From assembly GCA_013368325.1 (NCBI GenBank), contig JAACJK010000220.1, forward strand, positions 558,001 to 622,000: 64,000 nucleotides of DNA, written 5' to 3'. The notes under the pieces are model-generated. The model saw only the letters and a program-made list of their open reading frames with translations. It was not told the origin of the DNA and made no database searches. Shown one piece after another: positions 22,616 through 33,879 of this stretch. This DNA is from Ephemerocybe angulata. Taxonomy: Eukaryota; Basidiomycota; Agaricomycetes; Agaricales; Psathyrellaceae. The stretch's first letter is position 1, and every line of letters starts with the position of its first letter. A program made the translations under genes and the position numbers.

Positions 22616-25392
22616 TCAAAGAGAAGGATCGAAAGGGGCGAAGGCGGTCTTAAAAGCCTGCGCATCTGCCCGGTCATCTTCTTCCGACAACATACACGCC
22701 TTCCAATCGAAGCGATCAGGCATGTCGAGCAAGGACACAAGTACCTGTCTGGTGAAAGGAGGGCCAGTAAGCAAGGCACGAGATCCAGTACAAGCACAGC
22801 AGGAAGGCTAGCCCCTAAAGTGCAGAAGAGCCCTAGAATTCTGCTCACCTTCCGAATTGGATGCTGAAGGGAATGTGATCTTTCATGACGTGAACCATCT
22901 TCCGTCCATCCGGAAGATCCACTCTGAAGTAGCTTCCTCTACCTCCTTGACATGCCTCGAGCGCAGCGTCAGGGTCAGATTCAAAGTCGATGCCCATCTG
23001 AGTGCCTTCTTTGATAAACGCTTCTTCAACCTTATCCTTCAGCTTGAGTGGGATGGGGACAACTTGCACATGCGCATGTCCACCCTTTGCACTCAAACGT
23101 CCAACTTCAAAGACAACAGCGGCCGCGCCAAACTTTTCATACATAGATCGCAATGCGGTCTTGTAGCTATAACATCGGACACATGCGTCAGTCCATGTCA
23201 GATCCTGTGCCGAAGGGTGTATGCCATTGGTGTGACCAACTCACCTTTCTGTCTCGTCAATGATAGGCTTTGCTATATCGGACGGGATCGTGGAGAAGGT
23301 AGGGTAATGCGTGATTGGGACAATAAGGAGATGACCTCCTCCCGGAACTTGTGCTGTATAGTCGTCCTGGTGGGTCGGAATGATTTGACCTTTGGGCAAT
23401 GTCACATAGCATTCACTCCCGATTGAAACGATGAGATGCTTCCTAGATTGAAGATTAGAGTTACGTTGATGTGCAGTGCAGCTGGGTGTGCTTACGCGAG
23501 GTTGGGATTCGACAGGCAGAACCAGCACTCGTCAGCTGAGGTTTCCGAATCAGTTCCTCGATGGATATCTCGCGTAGAAGATTGAAGAACAAGGACTGAC
23601 TGGAGATTTCCTTCGGAGGTCCACGCCTTGAACCTCGTTCGGGACGAGATGATCGGCTTTGATTTGCTTGAGGGCAATCCTCGAGGTAATGGTTCTCGCT
23701 GCCGCAGGCTCTACAGTTGTATCCTGGTTTGGGTTTCTTACCCCCAGTGTCGCCCACAGCATCCCTTGTGGGACAATCTCGAACAAAGTGACCAGGCTAG
23801 GGGAAACACAGGGAAAGTATTGGTTCTCGGCATGAGTGTGCGATATGGATGGGGCGCGTACCGTATTGCATATTTTGCAAATGTAACCTTCGGGTGGCGC
23901 TTGTCTTTCGGGACAATCGCTAGCAAAGTGCTGATAGGGCCCGCTTCAGAAAATGACCTTACAGATGCAGATCCACAGATATTTCTTACATCCGTAGATT
24001 CACATCTTCTACATTTGTACCCAGGAGGTGGTTTTCCAGGTTCGCCCTGAGGTATAACCTAAATGTGGAAGCTTAGCATACGCCGATGTCAACTTTCCGT
24101 GAAACCCACCAACTTTCGTTCGCTTATTTCCTTGATTGACGGCTCCCCATATAAAGTTCTCTGCTGTGTCGTCCAGCTGTCGTTTACCCAGATTCCGGCG
24201 AACCCCAGAGGTGAAAGGGTTTCTGGTGGCATTCGCTGGTTTTGGTGCAGGGGCAGTGGTAGGGGTTATCGGTGATATGGTGAAGGCATAGAACCACTAG
24301 GTTTTCAGAAAGGTCAAAGATGACGACGAGATAATCAGCTTGGTCGACTTACGCGCTGCTTCTTCCCAGTAGCAGGCTCGTTTCCAAATGCGCCGAGGCT
24401 CACGAACCGGGTGATGCGTGCGTCCTCTCCCTCCCAAACGAACGGCTCTCGCTCCCAGAACTTCGGCGGACTACCTCCGGCCGCTGCGAAGTGGTACCGA
24501 GGTCGAATTTTGGTAACAGCCTCGTCCAAGGGGGGCGCACCGAGTGACGATAATTGGGGGTCCGGTAGAGGAGCAGTTGTTTGTTGAGTTATTGATGCGG
24601 GCCATACGTTCGAAAGGAATATATCAATGTCTTGAGAGTCGGTTGCGGTGGACTGGATTGCGGCAAGGGATGTATAGCTTTTACTTGAAGAGGCCTTGGT
24701 AAGCGAGTTGGCAAGCAAACGTTCAATCGTTTGGCGGGCGAAGAAAGGGGATAGGAAACCCTAGGAGGCACGTCTGAGGTGGGCTCATCTCTAGCTTTAT
24801 AACTGACTTACAGGAGCGGCTTCCGATGAAGAGTAAATCGTGGGTTCGTAAGTTCCACCAAGACACGCAATCCTCAAGCCATGAGCAGTGGTGATAGTGC
24901 CGGACTTGCCTTGGGAAGCGCGTCAGGACTCAAAGCTCGTGCGCTACCCAAGTCCGAGCAAAAGACTCACTCATCAGGAAAACGTTTTTGCACAACTCTC
25001 CACCACTCTTCGCGAACTTTTCGACAACCTTTTCTGGGAGGGGTTGGTCGCCTTGCATCACATAGCATTCAATGGGTGCTGTAGGTTCAATGCAGTCAGT
25101 TCAAGTCTATAGTCGGATTCCAAGACCCAAACCTTCAATCTGGCCTAGCAGCAGTTGTGATACTTCATCATCAATTGCATTTTCCCCTGGTGTCTGGATG
25201 GGCCCAAAGAAATCTCCGGTACAAAGTAACAGATCGAATTTGCCATGTTTCGCGTCAATTGCCTTGACTTTCGCAAAAAGTTCGCGAATGGACCCAACCG
25301 CCGAGCCTACAGTGAGACTAAGGATAGAGTCAGGTCTGGAGATTCTGCTATATGCTGCCAGCTTACATCTTCACTGCGTTTGTGGACGACAT
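22616..25392 (-). CDS. CWF19L1/Drn1-like lariat-debranching cofactor with zinc knuckles
   Basis: The start MSSTNAVKI splices to LTVGSAVGSIRELFAKVKAI and LLLCTGDFFGP, a metallophosphatase-like N-terminal domain as in CWF19L1/Drn1. YVMQGDQPLPEKVV and LGGTYEP-type strands follow. The middle has a WFYAFTISP block and an RNA-binding-like linker. Three CCHC knuckles come next: CRRCESTD to HFASDC, CKICNTPGHFVRDC and CRACGSENHYLEDC. The C-terminus has the CwfJ domains: CWFCLSNPNLA, a GGHLLIVPITHYPT segment and the HIT-like HAHVQVVPIP. It ends FAPFDPSL. Family members bind the debranching enzyme Dbr1 and act on intron lariats in the nucleus. The knuckles are spread over separate small exons, so their exact edges are approximate. 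Confidence 0.88.
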
Positions 25393-26867
25393 GGAGGATA
25401 ACTGGAGCTTGTCAATGTTGATTGGGACGAGTGACGCCCGCGCCGGCAGCGCGTTCACCTTGTTTGTCTGCGCCGAGGTCGAACAAACACCCCGCCCTTG
25501 CCTAAAAAGGCTAGATCGGTGGGCGGAGCGACGGCCAGATCGGAGTTCCTGGCAAAGGCCGTGGACCTACCTGCGTCCACAGGTGAGGTGAACGCTAAAA
25601 AAGTAAAGCGTACGGCAGAAAAAAGCGCATTCAGTGGCATAAAAGGTTCAGAGATATCAGCTATATTTTTCTCCAGCAACTCAGAGCAAATGAGTTTTGT
25701 GTGCAAAGGCATGATGCATGCATGAGGTCCCCAACCAGGAATCCACTTTCAGTGGCGCCTCAAAAGTCTGTGATCGCGCTGGATTTATGTCTTGATTTCG
25801 CTGGGGAAGCGAAGGAGTGATAGCGAAAGTCTGCAACTCACCTGCCACTTAATCTTTCTCGAGGCGTTATGTTGTGTTGAATGTCCATTCCTGAGCGTCT
25901 TCGGAGACATGAGGACAGAAGCTTCAGATAATTCATGAGACGTTTCGTATGCTTGGCACTCAAGTCCAGAGAATTCGGCCTCTGCTTGCCGGTTCAACAG
26001 TCTTGCAACAGTCGACAGATTTCCCTTCGGCAAATGGCCAAGCCTTTTTGAATTTTAACACTCCTGGCCGTGACAGCTTCATCGCCCGCAACAATCTTTT
26101 GCCGTCCCCTGTGCTCTTGTGCAAGGTCTCGTAAAGGAAACCAGGAACAGAAATACAACAGACTTCGGGGCATTTGATGAACCAAGACATTCGAATTTCG
26201 AAGCCTACGTAGCGGGTACACAAGGTATTGACAAGGTACATACCTCATGATATTAGAGCACATACAGGATCATTTGTTCATCAACATATAGGTACAAACG
26301 GTTTGGAAAGCTGTAGAGCTTGGATTAGGGTGTGGGAGATGAAACATCCCAGTCTGCGTCAGGATTCTGCCTTGACTGATTCCCAACGATCCACAATTTT
26401 CAGATGAACCTATAAAACAGCGAAAGTGCAAATGCGAACACTGACCAGCTTCCTCATTCTATGCCGGAGTGTGGCACAGATCAGCCATGATTGCATACTT
26501 ATGTGAGGCTTCCTATCAGAGTTCTTCTGCTCAATCTTCTCACCGACGATGCACGGTGCCTGGTGCTCAGGCAACGCGCGCCTTGTCTGGATTTGGGCAG
26601 GACAAGGCGGCACCCATTTGGGGAAAGGAGAACAAGGTTGGAAGACAGTGATCGGACATCCGTCGGCCCAGCCGCGCCGCCCTTGGTCCGGATTTGGTCG
26701 ACGATGGTCTCAATTAGGAAGCGTTTCCCAGCTGGGCTTGCGTTGTCTATCAGAAGCTGTCAAGGCACTCTTCGCCTTATGGGTCCATATCGTCTACTAT
26801 AAATTAACTTAACAATGTACTTCTCTTCCTCACCGCCCCCTGGTTCCCTCCTCCCCTCCTTTCCGCC
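25393..26867. other. 1.5-kb spacer, no recognised gene
   Basis: Divergent starts of the CWF19L1-like gene (minus) and the esterase (plus) flank this region. Overlapping minus-strand frames around 25455-26263 are open but shift frame, share no clear splice sites and match no family I know. They could be a decayed gene. The esterase promoter lies at the right edge. Confidence 0.4.
26798..26803 (+). promoter_or_regulatory. TATA box of the secreted esterase gene
   Basis: TATAAA lies 65 bp before the ATG, and a CT-rich initiator-like stretch (ccctggttccctcctcccct) fills the space between. This is the usual arrangement of strongly expressed fungal secreted-enzyme genes. Confidence 0.6.
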
Positions 26868-28754
26868 ATGTTCTCCACCCTCCTTATCCCTCTTTTGTTC
26901 CAGGCGCTTCTTCTTCCCTTGGCCACGGCGGCCCCAATCGGCGGTTTGATTATTCCAAAGATCAACCCAGCAAAGATCCTGTGCCAGATGCCTTTGGTAG
27001 AGAAGTTCCTCTGCCCTGCTGGTGGCCTCAATGGTCTATCGCGCGCAACCGTTTTCGGTACGGCTAGCGGTGTCGTGGATGCGGACGGCGCGTATCGCTA
27101 CCCGGTCAAGTACGCGACTTCGTCACGATGGGCGCCTTCCACCCTTGTCAGCGCTTGGAACCTCCCGTGAGTCTCATCCAACCTTCCTTCCTCGAGTATG
27201 AATAACATGTACCCTAGAAATGGTTCTAACAACGTCTCTGCTCTTCCTCTGGCTTGCCCCCAGCCAGACGTTCCCTCAACGGCCTACACTGAGGACTGTC
27301 TGTCAATGGTGCTCTACGTTCCCCAGAGTTTAACGCTGAACAGCAACGCGCCAGTCCTGGTTTGGTGGGTTCCGCGTCCATCTCCACCATTTAAAAGCTA
27401 ACATTAGTCTTTAGGCTTCATGGAGGCTCCTTCGTTGTCGGTTCCGCCACCGCCACTGGCCTCGACGGCTCCAAGCTTGCGCAGGCTACAAATTCAATCG
27501 TAGCTGTCGTTCAATACCGTCTTGGTGCTGTGAGTCATCCCCGATCGGAGATTCCCTCGCTCCCTTGCTGATTCTCTTCCAGCTCGGCTTCCTAGCTCCC
27601 AACGGTAACACCAACCTTGCAGTCAAGGACGTTGTCAATGCTCTGGAGTTCATCAAGCGCGCTGCGCCTGCGTTTGGTGGAAGCGCATCGAAGGTTACCC
27701 TCGCCGGACAGAGTGCAGGTGCAACCATGATCCGCGCCCTCCTCTCAGCTCCTTCTGCCAGCTCGCTCTTCCGATCGACCATCCTGCAATCCGACCCCAT
27801 GAACTTCGGTCACTTGCGCCCGGCCACGCACACAGCTCTTCTCAACAAATTCAAAGAGCTCACTGGATGCAGCAGCCAGTCGTGCCAAAACGGTCTCTCT
27901 ATCAGCTCTATCCTTGCTGCCCAAAAGACTGTTTATGACTCTGCTCCCAGCCTCGATCCTGCAGCTGGAAACGCGCAGCCGATCCGACCTGTTCTTGACG
28001 GAACCTTCATTACAACGCCCCTAGACATCTCCAGCACGTTCCCGTCTGTTAGCAAGCCCCTCTTGGTCACATCCGTGTCGAACGAGGCAACGTACGCCAT
28101 CTACGACATCTTCAGGGATCCCATTCCCGAGGAGTACTTCCCCGACATCTGTGCGGCGACCTTCGGTGAAGAGCGCACCACTACTGTCATATCTTCGCCT
28201 TTCTATCAGCCTTCTCCTGGATCCATCGTTGACGGGGAGGTTGACGCAAGGGCGCAGCTCGCGATTCTCGGCACTGACTACCTCTGGAAGTGCTCGGGCT
28301 GGACCTTTGCCAGGGCTTGGGTCCAACATGGTGGAAATGCCTTCGTTGGCCAGTACGTTGTCGGTGCCACATACCCCGGAAACGAGCAGGTCCCCCTGTG
28401 CACTCAAAGCGACGTCATTTGCCATCAGGACGACATCCAGATTGTGGTATGTATACAAGCTTATCACTCCGATTCCTTGTTCTCTGACAACCATGGCCTT
28501 TTCTCTTACAGTTCGGAACCGTTTCCAACCCAACCTCTGCACAGAGCGCTCTCATCACCGAGGTTCAGCAGCGGTACAAGGCCTTCCTAAACAACGGCAA
28601 CCCGAACGTTGCTGGCCTGCCAAACTGGGCTCCTGCGACCACCACCGACGTTCACTCCATCCGCCTCGGCGGAACCGGCGAAGCACCTATCGGCGCCTGC
28701 GACCCAACCTTCTGGGGATCAACTGTCGACTACGACTATCAGTACTACAACTAG
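26868..28754 (+). CDS. Secreted type-B carboxylesterase/lipase
   Basis: Five exons (26868-27166, 27218-27364, 27415-27529, 27583-28446, 28512-28754) give 555 residues in frame. The N-terminus MFSTLLIPLLFQALLLPLAT is a clear signal peptide, cut probably after TAA. The oxyanion-hole segment WLHGGSFVVGSA is formed across the exon 2/3 junction. YRLGALGFL and the nucleophile elbow GQSAGA follow, in the arrangement of type-B esterases. Cysteine pairs such as CSSQSC suggest disulphides. It ends DYDYQYYN. The enzyme should hydrolyse carboxyl esters or lipids outside the cell. The start sits behind a TATA box. The 3' end converges on the NUDT19-like gene, 382 bp away. The acceptor and alcohol specificity cannot be inferred. 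Confidence 0.92.
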
Positions 28755-29136
28755 AGCTCTCAAGTTTCGCCAGCCTCCTACCAGCTTTACCCCGACAAAG
28801 CAGCGCCTTTCTCCTTACTTTATCCTACTATTATGCCTCGAATCGGTTAATACGGTCTGCCTATGCAACCACCCCATTGTAGCCATAGTTTCTGCTTCCT
28901 TGTTCTTCGCTAGCATCAGTTCCCTTCAACCCTTGTAGCCATATTCGTGACTTATTGTGTTTATCCTTCTAACTAGATACACTCGTTAATACCTTGACTA
29001 TTGTTCAACCCACACAGAATAATACATTTATACTTGCGGGGAGTCCCAATGTCTGTACCCGGAAGGATGACAACAGTGCTTCTGTTCCAGGCGAAAAGCA
29101 CCAGCAGGCTAAATGAAACGAAATGCCGACCATCGC

Positions 29137-30471
29137 TCAGAGTTTGGCCAACGGTATCGAGAATGCTGCTGGATCAATGTCCGAGAAGATATCGAAGTTT
29201 CGCACAAGAGAAATCTCTGCAGGAGTCTACATAACCCGTCAGGGCAGCGTTCAACAGTTGAAGAAGAGACAAACGTACTCCCTTCTCAAACTTCACCAGC
29301 CCGCGATGCAGCCTTCCCCTGACACCCCCTCTCGTCTCGTCCCCTTCATACGCCAGGATGGTGCGGCCGTCGTCAGTCCGTCCAACCCCAAGGGGGTTGA
29401 TAACCAGTTTTCCGAAGGCGCCTTGCGAGAGCTTCTTAACCTGGTCTCGCTGTTCAGCGGTATTCGTGGTGCCCTTGAGAATATCGGCAAGGGTGCTCAA
29501 GATGTAATATTGCGGAGGCATAAAGTTCATCTTGTGCGCTTTCGAGGCAGCGATCGCATCGGACGGGCTGACGAACTTGGCTGCAATCACCTCTTGTCCC
29601 CCATCTACGTGCCAGTAGAGTTTTTGACATTGGAAGTGGTCTTCGGGATTAGATGAGAGTAGACTGACCTGGAGTAGGAAGTCTCTCCTGTTTCTGCCCG
29701 GATGAGAATCCTGCGGAGGGAGAAGGGGAGAGGAAAGTGACATAGAACTGTGTCCGGAAGCGTCTGCTCAGGGGTCAATGATGAGTTCATGGGTGCACAA
29801 CATTAGATGCTCACTTCGGAGGACCAACTGGCGTCACCCACTCTGTGAAGGGAAGGAGTGAATCGACATCGGCCTTAAGTCCTTGCTCAGATAAGAAGTC
29901 CTGGAACAGCTTCTTCTGCTGATGGATGGCAAAGCGCGCCTCGTCTAGCACACTTTCCGACACGTCCAGGTGCGCTGCGCCAGCAGTTCCCTTCGAGTCC
30001 GCACCTGAAGCCAGGAGCAAGCCCGATTCTTCAAAGGTCTCGCGAATGGCAGTGATTCCCAGTGACGCATCTTGCTTCTGGTCGTAATTGCCCCCGGGGA
30101 ACACCTAGACAATGGAACCTTCAGAGTGCCGTGCAATCGGGAAAAGACTACCAACGACGCACATGCATTCCACCGAAAGCACTTGCTTTCGGATTGCGTT
30201 CTACCAGGAGAACCTCGTTTCTTGCATTGACGATGACCAAACTGGCCGAAGATCGGGGAACTGGAGGCGGCGGCTTAATAGCGACTGAAGGTGAAGGTTG
30301 TGTCGACTCTGTCACGGTGGCGCGTGTGGACATGGCAGTGGCCAGCGGGTGTACGTGCAAGAGAACGGGCCAGCAATGTAGTGCTATCCTGGTTGTAAAA
30401 GGCCCTGAAATGCCCCTGGAGACAAGCGAAAGGCGGCTAATGGCCATACATCGTACCGGTAGTGGAAGCAT
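29137..30471 (-). CDS. NUDT19-like Nudix hydrolase with C-terminal AKL
   Basis: Five exons (30471-30163, 30104-29815, 29763-29669, 29640-29279, 29226-29137) give 381 residues. The Nudix region is GGMHVFPGGNYDQKQDASLG followed by AIRETFEESGLLL, with the REx2EExG core. WVTPVGPPKRFRTQFYVTFL is typical of NUDT19, a CoA/acyl-CoA diphosphatase. The final 90-nt exon, reached through a GTACGT...TATGTAG intron, ends IPLAKL, a consensus peroxisomal PTS1. The first 46 residues (MAISRLSLVSRGISGPFTTR and so on) are Arg-rich without acidic residues and look like a mitochondrial presequence; a second ATG at 30333 (MSTRATV) would omit them. Reading through instead of splicing would end the protein at 29174 without AKL. 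Confidence 0.87.
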
Positions 30472-30960
30472 TTAAAGGAGCGTCGAGGCCTTGTGATAAT
30501 TCCGATAAATGGATTGAGAACCTGCTGACCCCCTGCATAAGCCACAACACCCACTTAACTCAGGGGCCAGTTCAGGTCCTAGGCATGCCCTTCAAAAACA
30601 AGGAAAAACGAGTCCTAGGAGTATCCCTTTGGGTTTCAGAGGCAGGATGCTTAAATCGAGGATGGGTCTGTAACGCAGCGGCGAAATGTCTTGAGCGGAC
30701 ATCAAATTGACACTCAGCGAGTGATGTGCCTAGAGCAGGCCCGAGCCTGGTACAAGAGTGCAACATGAAAGATCATAGCAAGACGTGTACAAAGAAGATG
30801 CCTAGATATTCCCTGAAACGCTAGATAACTGCACATCCAGGTTGGTATATATCCCCTGAAGTCCGTACCAGTACGAAGAGAATCTCAATCGAGCCGGGCT
30901 ACAACAATAGGTGTCAAAACGGAGAAGAGCGCATATTTAGTGCGATAAAGGGCCTAAGGT
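30472..30960. other. Spacer between NUDT19-like start and UBLCP1-like stop
   Basis: Both genes are on the minus strand, so the NUDT19-like promoter and the UBLCP1-like 3' untranslated region lie here. No coding frame or repeat stands out. Confidence 0.45.
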
Positions 30961-32723
30961 CTAAGGTCCCTCTATGCGAGGTAATTTCTTGACGACACTC
31001 CTCCAGTCCTGTTTTTTTTTGACTTATCAGCAGGAAAAAAAGTTAATCACCATCTTGTAAGATCACGCACCTTGTGTGTTATCGTACGGAAGTCGGGTAC
31101 ATTCGCGACGTGGAGAAGGTACTGGGTCAACTTTACCAACTCAGTATCAGACCGAGCTTCGGGTGTATGGGCACCCTTGAATGCAGTGACTTTGATCCCT
31201 TCCTTCGGATTCAAGGCAAAGTTGCGACCCTGGAGTGAAAGCATGAACGATCGTGTGTATGTCAGGTTGAAGGTCGTACCAAGTCGTCTATGTGCACAGT
31301 GTTGCTGGCATTACTGGTGAATGGATATCAGTACCGTATGGGAAATTTCTTATTTGACTGTGACCTACAATTCAGGGAAATAGCTCCAAATGATTTGTAG
31401 AGCTTTGACGGAGTGTTGCCAAGGCTTGCCTTCGCGCTCGGTGAAAACCGTGAACATTGAAGTTTTGTCTAGGACTGAGATGACAAGTAAGAGTCTATTC
31501 CCGTTAACCAACTCAAGAAAGCCTTACCAAATGATATCTTTGAATGGTACGACTGATGTCAGTGACTTTGACAAATTCACAGTAAAAAGACAACAAACAT
31601 GGTAATTCCTGTCGGCGCCGACCATCCCAAGTTCCACTAATTTCGTTTCAAGCCATATCCAGCTGGTTTGTGACCTGTATTAGAGGAGCTGCAGATGAGT
31701 CAGTTCCGAAGAAAAGAATGGGTTGGCCAACCAAATGCAAACTAAGGTGTAGAAGTCAGCTATTATGCGGAAGAGCGAACTGCGAGCCGACTCACTGTCG
31801 TAATGGGGATACACAGCTTCCAGAAACTCGTGAAGGTATGGCCGAGCACACTCGTCTGGAGGAAGACTTCCAGATGTCAAGGGTTTCGTATCCAAAATTG
31901 CTTCAGAGACAGGCGGTATCAGAAAGGATATTTGGGACTCCTGAGATTTTATACGCACTGTAGTCGATGTCAAGGACCAGGAGTTTCTTTCCTGGCCGGA
32001 GAGGATGGATGATATTCAGGTTAAGTTTGGCCACCATTTCTTTCACTTTACGGATGTTTCTGACATCGTGTTGATAGCGATTGCTTGCGGCCATGTTTTC
32101 TGTGAAGTCGACATCGAGATCGTTCACGACATCAGGCAAGTTCTCTAGCTCTGAAAGCGGAGTCAGTATAGCATTGCAAGAACCTGCCAGTGCGGGTGCG
32201 AGGAAGTACACACGGGAAGGGTCCTTGATCTCATCGCCTTCGGGTGTCCCAATGAGACTGAACTTCCTCCCTGCCACCAACTTCAAGTCTGCGCTAAAAA
32301 AGATGAGTATCACCCCCATAGTACACGGATGGCACGTTCTGATACATACACTCGAGCCTGATCTGGCGGAAGCTTACCCTTCACAAGTCCTAGAATCTTC
32401 TGCCGATCGATAGGCACAGTAGTTAGGTCACGCAGACTCGTCTTCAGATCGAAAACTCTGATAGATGATAGCCATTGATAGCCAATTGAGGACAGCCATA
32501 GTGGTAGATGGATCTCATGCTGACCTGTCGGACTCTGCGATGGACAGGCTGTAGGGCTTTCCGCCCCAAGTGAACTGCAGGTCAATCCATTTGTCGGGGA
32601 CTTTATCGCCATCGACGTCCTGCAAGGTACGTTCAGCGAAGAAGAGCTTGCAAGGACGATGCCACATACTTCAATCACAGGCACAGTATCTTGAACAACC
32701 AGTGTGCTCTCTTCCTCTGCCAT
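30961..32723 (-). CDS. UBLCP1-like proteasome phosphatase (Ubl plus FCP1-type domain)
   Basis: The start MAEEESTLVVQDTVPVIE splices to a ubiquitin-like domain (WGGKAYSLSIAESDR, SLRDLTTVPIDRQKILGLVK). A linker with LSLIGTPEGDEI-type sequence follows. The HAD catalytic loop LLVLDIDYT is made by an intron that splits the threonine codon, giving DxDxT. Then come LRPYLHEFL-like ARPYLHEFLEAVYPHYD, an IWSQTSW segment, LDKTSMFTV and DLGRNFALNP. The last intron is followed by an exon giving HKDWRSVVKKLPRIEGP. UBLCP1 dephosphorylates the nuclear 26S proteasome. Without the last splice the chain would end about 10 residues past HK at 31047; the spliced ending fits the family better. The identity is well supported; small internal exon edges are approximate. 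Confidence 0.88.
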
Positions 32724-33154
32724 TCTAGTCTCCTAAGGAAGGCGCTGCGTAAGTGTGAGCATTGGATAGGTCGGATCTCGAAGCTCTCGTGCAATAGCAG
32801 CCGAAAGGGTGCAAATACATAGTAAAAAGCCTACCTGGTAATGCAGACCCGGGTACTAAGCACAGAGACTGGGAAGGATGAGGTCGTGGGGACGTTGTGG
32901 TCGCTGCGAGAAAGTTGAGGCGCGTCTGCCACGCGCCGTGGGGTCCGTCCCATTTACGACAAAGCGCACGTGCCAGGCCCCTGACTCGTGGGCGTCTACT
33001 CTGAGATAGGGGCCTCTGCACCTTATTGGGCTTATCCGAGACGAGGTTATGAGCATGGGATTTGTTACAGGTACAGCAAAACGAATGACTACATATACAT
33101 TTTATTTGGATCGATTAGCATCTACTCGTCGTGGCAAACCAGGCGACCAGTCTG
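32724..33154. other. Spacer between UBLCP1-like start and csn8-like stop
   Basis: This 431-base stretch separates two minus-strand genes. It should hold the UBLCP1-like promoter and the csn8-like 3' untranslated region. A minus-strand frame at 32725-33021 is open but has no recognisable content. Confidence 0.45.
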
Positions 33155-33852
33155 CTAGGCCTCCAACCTTCCGACACTATCAGCCACGAAGGCGAATGTG
33201 GACAAAGACGAAAAGTCTGGCGACAAAGATGAAGACCTCGGCAAATACGTTGGGGTAAAAAAGACCTACTTGTGGTGTTGTTACTCTTCTGAGAGAAAGC
33301 CCTGGGCTTGAGTATCTGGGACGTGCTATCGTACTCCCAACCATTCTTCGATGCTTCTGGATGGTACACACGTAAATATGTATTCAGATTACGTTCGGAA
33401 AGTCACTGACCCGCGAGAATTGTTTCGCTAGGTACCCCGAGGTAGTTCTCGGCTTGTGCCATGGTCAAGGAGTTGTAAGCTCTGGAAAGCAATTCGAATG
33501 TTCTCAATCGGAAGCGCTCTGTGGTAGCACCTGATATTAATTGCTAGCCAAAGTAATGGGCGGACATACATACCCATGAAGACAGTGGTTAGTTTGGTCA
33601 AGACCATTGCCAGATCTTGGTCAAAGAATCCGGGCTGGGAAATAAGTTCGACCAAAGTTGTCGCAGTAGCGTAAACCTTGGAGTGATTCCGATTCGTCGT
33701 CACATTGAGCAGGGTCGCCAGAAGCTTGCTCAGAGGATGGGTTGCATGGCTCTCTGACAATCGAGCAAGAGCATAGCGGGCAGGGGGCCTAGTAAGTATA
33801 GTCATTGGAATCACTCAGCCTGAGGTCACAACGATCTTACGATTGATCTAGT
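33155..33852 (-). pseudogene. csn8-like gene, 3' part (interrupted by transposon)
   Basis: This part holds the last 12 nt of exon 2 (33852-33841) and exons 3-6 (33788-33574, 33530-33411, 33356-33270, 33216-33155), all with GT-AG introns. Read from the other fragment, it gives YLILDQSPPARYALARLSE, a helical stretch with HPLSKLLATLLN, then the PCI-like TFELLSRAYNSLTMAQAENY and LGVPSETIL. It ends STFAFVADSVGRLEA. The PPARYALARL and AxxYLGxP blocks fit COP9 signalosome subunit 8, a PCI protein needed for cullin deneddylation. Summed with the 5' part the frame is 786 nt, 261 residues plus stop. Every splice site and codon is intact; only the transposon breaks it. No ATG suited to independent translation precedes the PCI part except one inside an intron (33805). 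Confidence 0.78.
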
Positions 33853-33856
33853 ATCA
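33853..33856. repeat. Left target-site duplication (ATCA)
   Basis: ATCA directly precedes the left terminal repeat and is repeated exactly after the right one (45917-45920). Removing one copy with the element restores the csn8-like frame, so this is the duplicated target. Confidence 0.88.
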
Positions 33857-33879
33857 CACTGTGGGAAGCCTCGACCGTG
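33857..33879 (+). repeat. Left terminal inverted repeat
   Basis: It starts CACTGTGGGAAGC and ends ACCGTG. It pairs with the right end (45916-45894, minus strand) at 20 of 23 positions; the three differences lie between the two perfect blocks. Confidence 0.88.

Noticed and set aside
29174..29279. NUDT19-like C-terminus read without the last intron
   Set aside because: The read-through tail has no family likeness, while the GTACGT...TATGTAG intron gives a tail ending in AKL in perfect phase.
33428..33805. Stand-alone gene starting MTILTRPPARYAL
   Set aside because: That ATG lies in the intron before exon 3; the joined csn8-like model uses the acceptor at 33789 and has a complete N-terminal half at 46 kb.
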